Below, piece after piece: positions 63,403 through 64,000 of a DNA stretch of 64,000 nt (position 1 is the stretch's first letter; each line of letters begins with the position of its first letter). Origin of the DNA: JAEUIE01 sp046350055 (GTDB lineage: Bacteria; Planctomycetota; Planctomycetia; Gemmatales; HRBIN36); NCBI GenBank assembly GCA_046350055.1, contig JAXMBC010000001.1, forward strand, positions 5,022,001 through 5,086,000, in the 5' to 3' direction. A program made the position numbers and the translations under genes. Below the pieces are notes generated by a model. It searched no databases, had not been told where the DNA came from, and was given only the letters and a program-made list of their open reading frames with translations.

Positions 63403-63523
63403 CTTGATTCTCGTCCATTCGCCTGGCTACTGGAACGTCTAATACACAGTATACTTGAATTACCGCGATTCCACGCCAAGAATGGTGTTAGACAAAACTG
63501 TCATTGTGAGCCAGGGGATTGTC

Positions 63524-63829
63524 ATGTTGCTTCATCAATTTAACTGGAAGAAGGAAGTCATTCAATCAGATGAACCGGTACTGGTCGATTTCTGGGCAGA
63601 CTGGTGCGGACCTTGCCAGGTGATGAATCCAGCACTCGAAGCGATCGCCCGCGATTACAAAGTCTGTAAAGTCAATGTGGATACCAATCAGCCCCTTGCT
63701 CAGGCCTATAACATTTCAGCCATTCCTGCTTTGCTGATTTTCAAGAATGGCACCATCGTCGCTCGCCACGAAGGTGTCGTCTCAGAAGCGACCTTGCGAA
63801 GGGACATGTTTCTAGCTGGCACTTCCTAA
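63524..63829 (+). CDS. Thioredoxin
   Basis: 101 residues from ATG 63524, with AGGGG upstream; a start at 63455 would add residues foreign to the family. It has the standard active site FWADWCGPCQVMNP, the cis-proline loop ISAIPALLIFKNG and the helix-strand order of thioredoxins. It lacks a signal peptide and should be cytosolic, reducing protein disulfides. The lysine often found near AIARDYK is present. It is divergent from the methyltransferase gene, 121 bases apart. Confidence 0.93.
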   Translation: MLLHQFNWKKEVIQSDEPVLVDFWADWCGPCQVMNPALEAIARDYKVCKVNVDTNQPLAQAYNISAIPALLIFKNGTIVARHEGVVSEATLRRDMFLAGTS

Positions 63830-63839
63830 GCCTGGTACT

Positions 63840-64000
63840 CTACGTCGTCAACAGGCCCTTAACAACCGATCCATGGACATCGGTCAAACGACGCTGAATG
63901 CCGTTGTGGTAGTAGGTCAGTTTGGTGTGATCGAGGCCCAGGAGATGTAGGATTGTGGCATGAAAGTCATATACGGTGACGGGGTTCTCAGCAGCAAAGT
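63840..64000 (-). CDS. DUF1501 protein, C-terminal part
   Basis: The minus strand is open from the right edge to a TAG at 63840-63842, giving 52 residues. They include NPVTVYDFHATILHLLGLDH, then TKLTYYHNGIQRRLTDVHG and VVKGLLTT. This lines up with the end of the DUF1501 protein at 55639-57045 (NPVHVHDFHATILHLMGLDH and DYRLTDVSGTVV). It is therefore a further DUF1501 gene whose main body lies outside the window. The gap of ten bases to the convergent thioredoxin stop leaves no room for other genes. Confidence 0.85.
   Translation of the reverse strand, partial: FAAENPVTVYDFHATILHLLGLDHTKLTYYHNGIQRRLTDVHGSVVKGLLTT

Noticed and set aside
1..64000. tRNA, rRNA, CRISPR arrays, insertion sequences, integrases or prophage genes
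   Set aside because: The gaps between genes are all under 300 bases and none shows a cloverleaf, spaced direct repeats, or a transposase or integrase motif.

Overview
The window is a gene-dense chromosomal segment (no gap between genes reaches 300 bases) from a planctomycete, probably of the Gemmatales/Gemmataceae type. The evidence is the protein repertoire. There are three complete DUF1501 proteins and one partial one, a PSCyt1/DUF1549/DUF1553 cytochrome, and a ThuA plus PVC-type haem-binding dehydrogenase fusion. There are also two sulfatases, two PQQ-like beta-propeller proteins, a PEP-CTERM protein, a Tat-type Gfo/Idh/MocA oxidoreductase and an HTTM protein. The genus cannot be fixed from sequence alone. 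Base composition looks moderate for most genes; the 13.5-17.7 kb gene is visibly richer in G+C.

Layout. 0-9.5 kb: the end of a cystathionine gamma-synthase-type PLP enzyme, a thioredoxin-like protein, a membrane-anchored DSP-type phosphatase, an ankyrin-DUF4253 protein, a PEP-CTERM protein, a PQQ-like propeller gene broken by an in-frame TGA, serine O-acetyltransferase, an esterase-fold protein lacking its nucleophile, hypoxanthine phosphoribosyltransferase and a class IV aminotransferase. 9.5-13.2 kb: a coupled membrane-protein/HTTM pair, a lipoprotein and a small membrane protein. 13.2-19.6 kb: the large G+C-rich ThuA/dehydrogenase/cytochrome gene carrying two palindromic repeats inside its coding sequence, convergent with a sulfatase. 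19.8-24.1 kb: an overlapping cluster of phosphatase, flippase-like protein and polyprenyl-phosphate-type glycosyltransferase, then an opposing GT1 glycosyltransferase. 24.2-29.9 kb: rhomboid protease, diguanylate cyclase, PxpB/KipI, RpiB, a four-S1-domain protein and a 3'-5' exonuclease. 29.9-36.8 kb: PQQ-like protein, two convergent DUF1501 genes, an oxidoreductase and a TolB-like propeller. 37.0-44.3 kb: a carbohydrate cluster (BON-like protein, 74-residue protein, MGH1/GH63-like glucosidase, esterase, GH13) with one opposing lipoprotein. 44.4-51.6 kb: an enolase-superfamily gene followed by a 2002-residue fusion of prolyl peptidase, metallopeptidase, two cytochrome c motifs and a propeller. 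51.9-57.0 kb: a PSCyt1/DUF1549/DUF1553 gene with two extra LamG-like domains, paired with DUF1501. 57.2-64 kb: CBS protein, DUF1653-hydrolase fusion, a sulfatase with a variant active-site motif, formate-tetrahydrofolate ligase, a hydrolase broken by TAA, a methyltransferase, thioredoxin and the end of another DUF1501 gene.

How it fits together. Much of the content is envelope-directed: signal peptides, lipoboxes, sulfatases and CxxCH haem sites suggest periplasmic polymer and sulfated-sugar degradation coupled to electron transfer. The 37-44 kb cluster looks devoted to alpha-glucan or oligosaccharide turnover. The 20-22.8 kb cluster suggests lipid-linked sugar handling. The most unusual items are the 2002-residue fusion, the in-frame palindromic repeats, and two genes each interrupted by a single in-frame stop.
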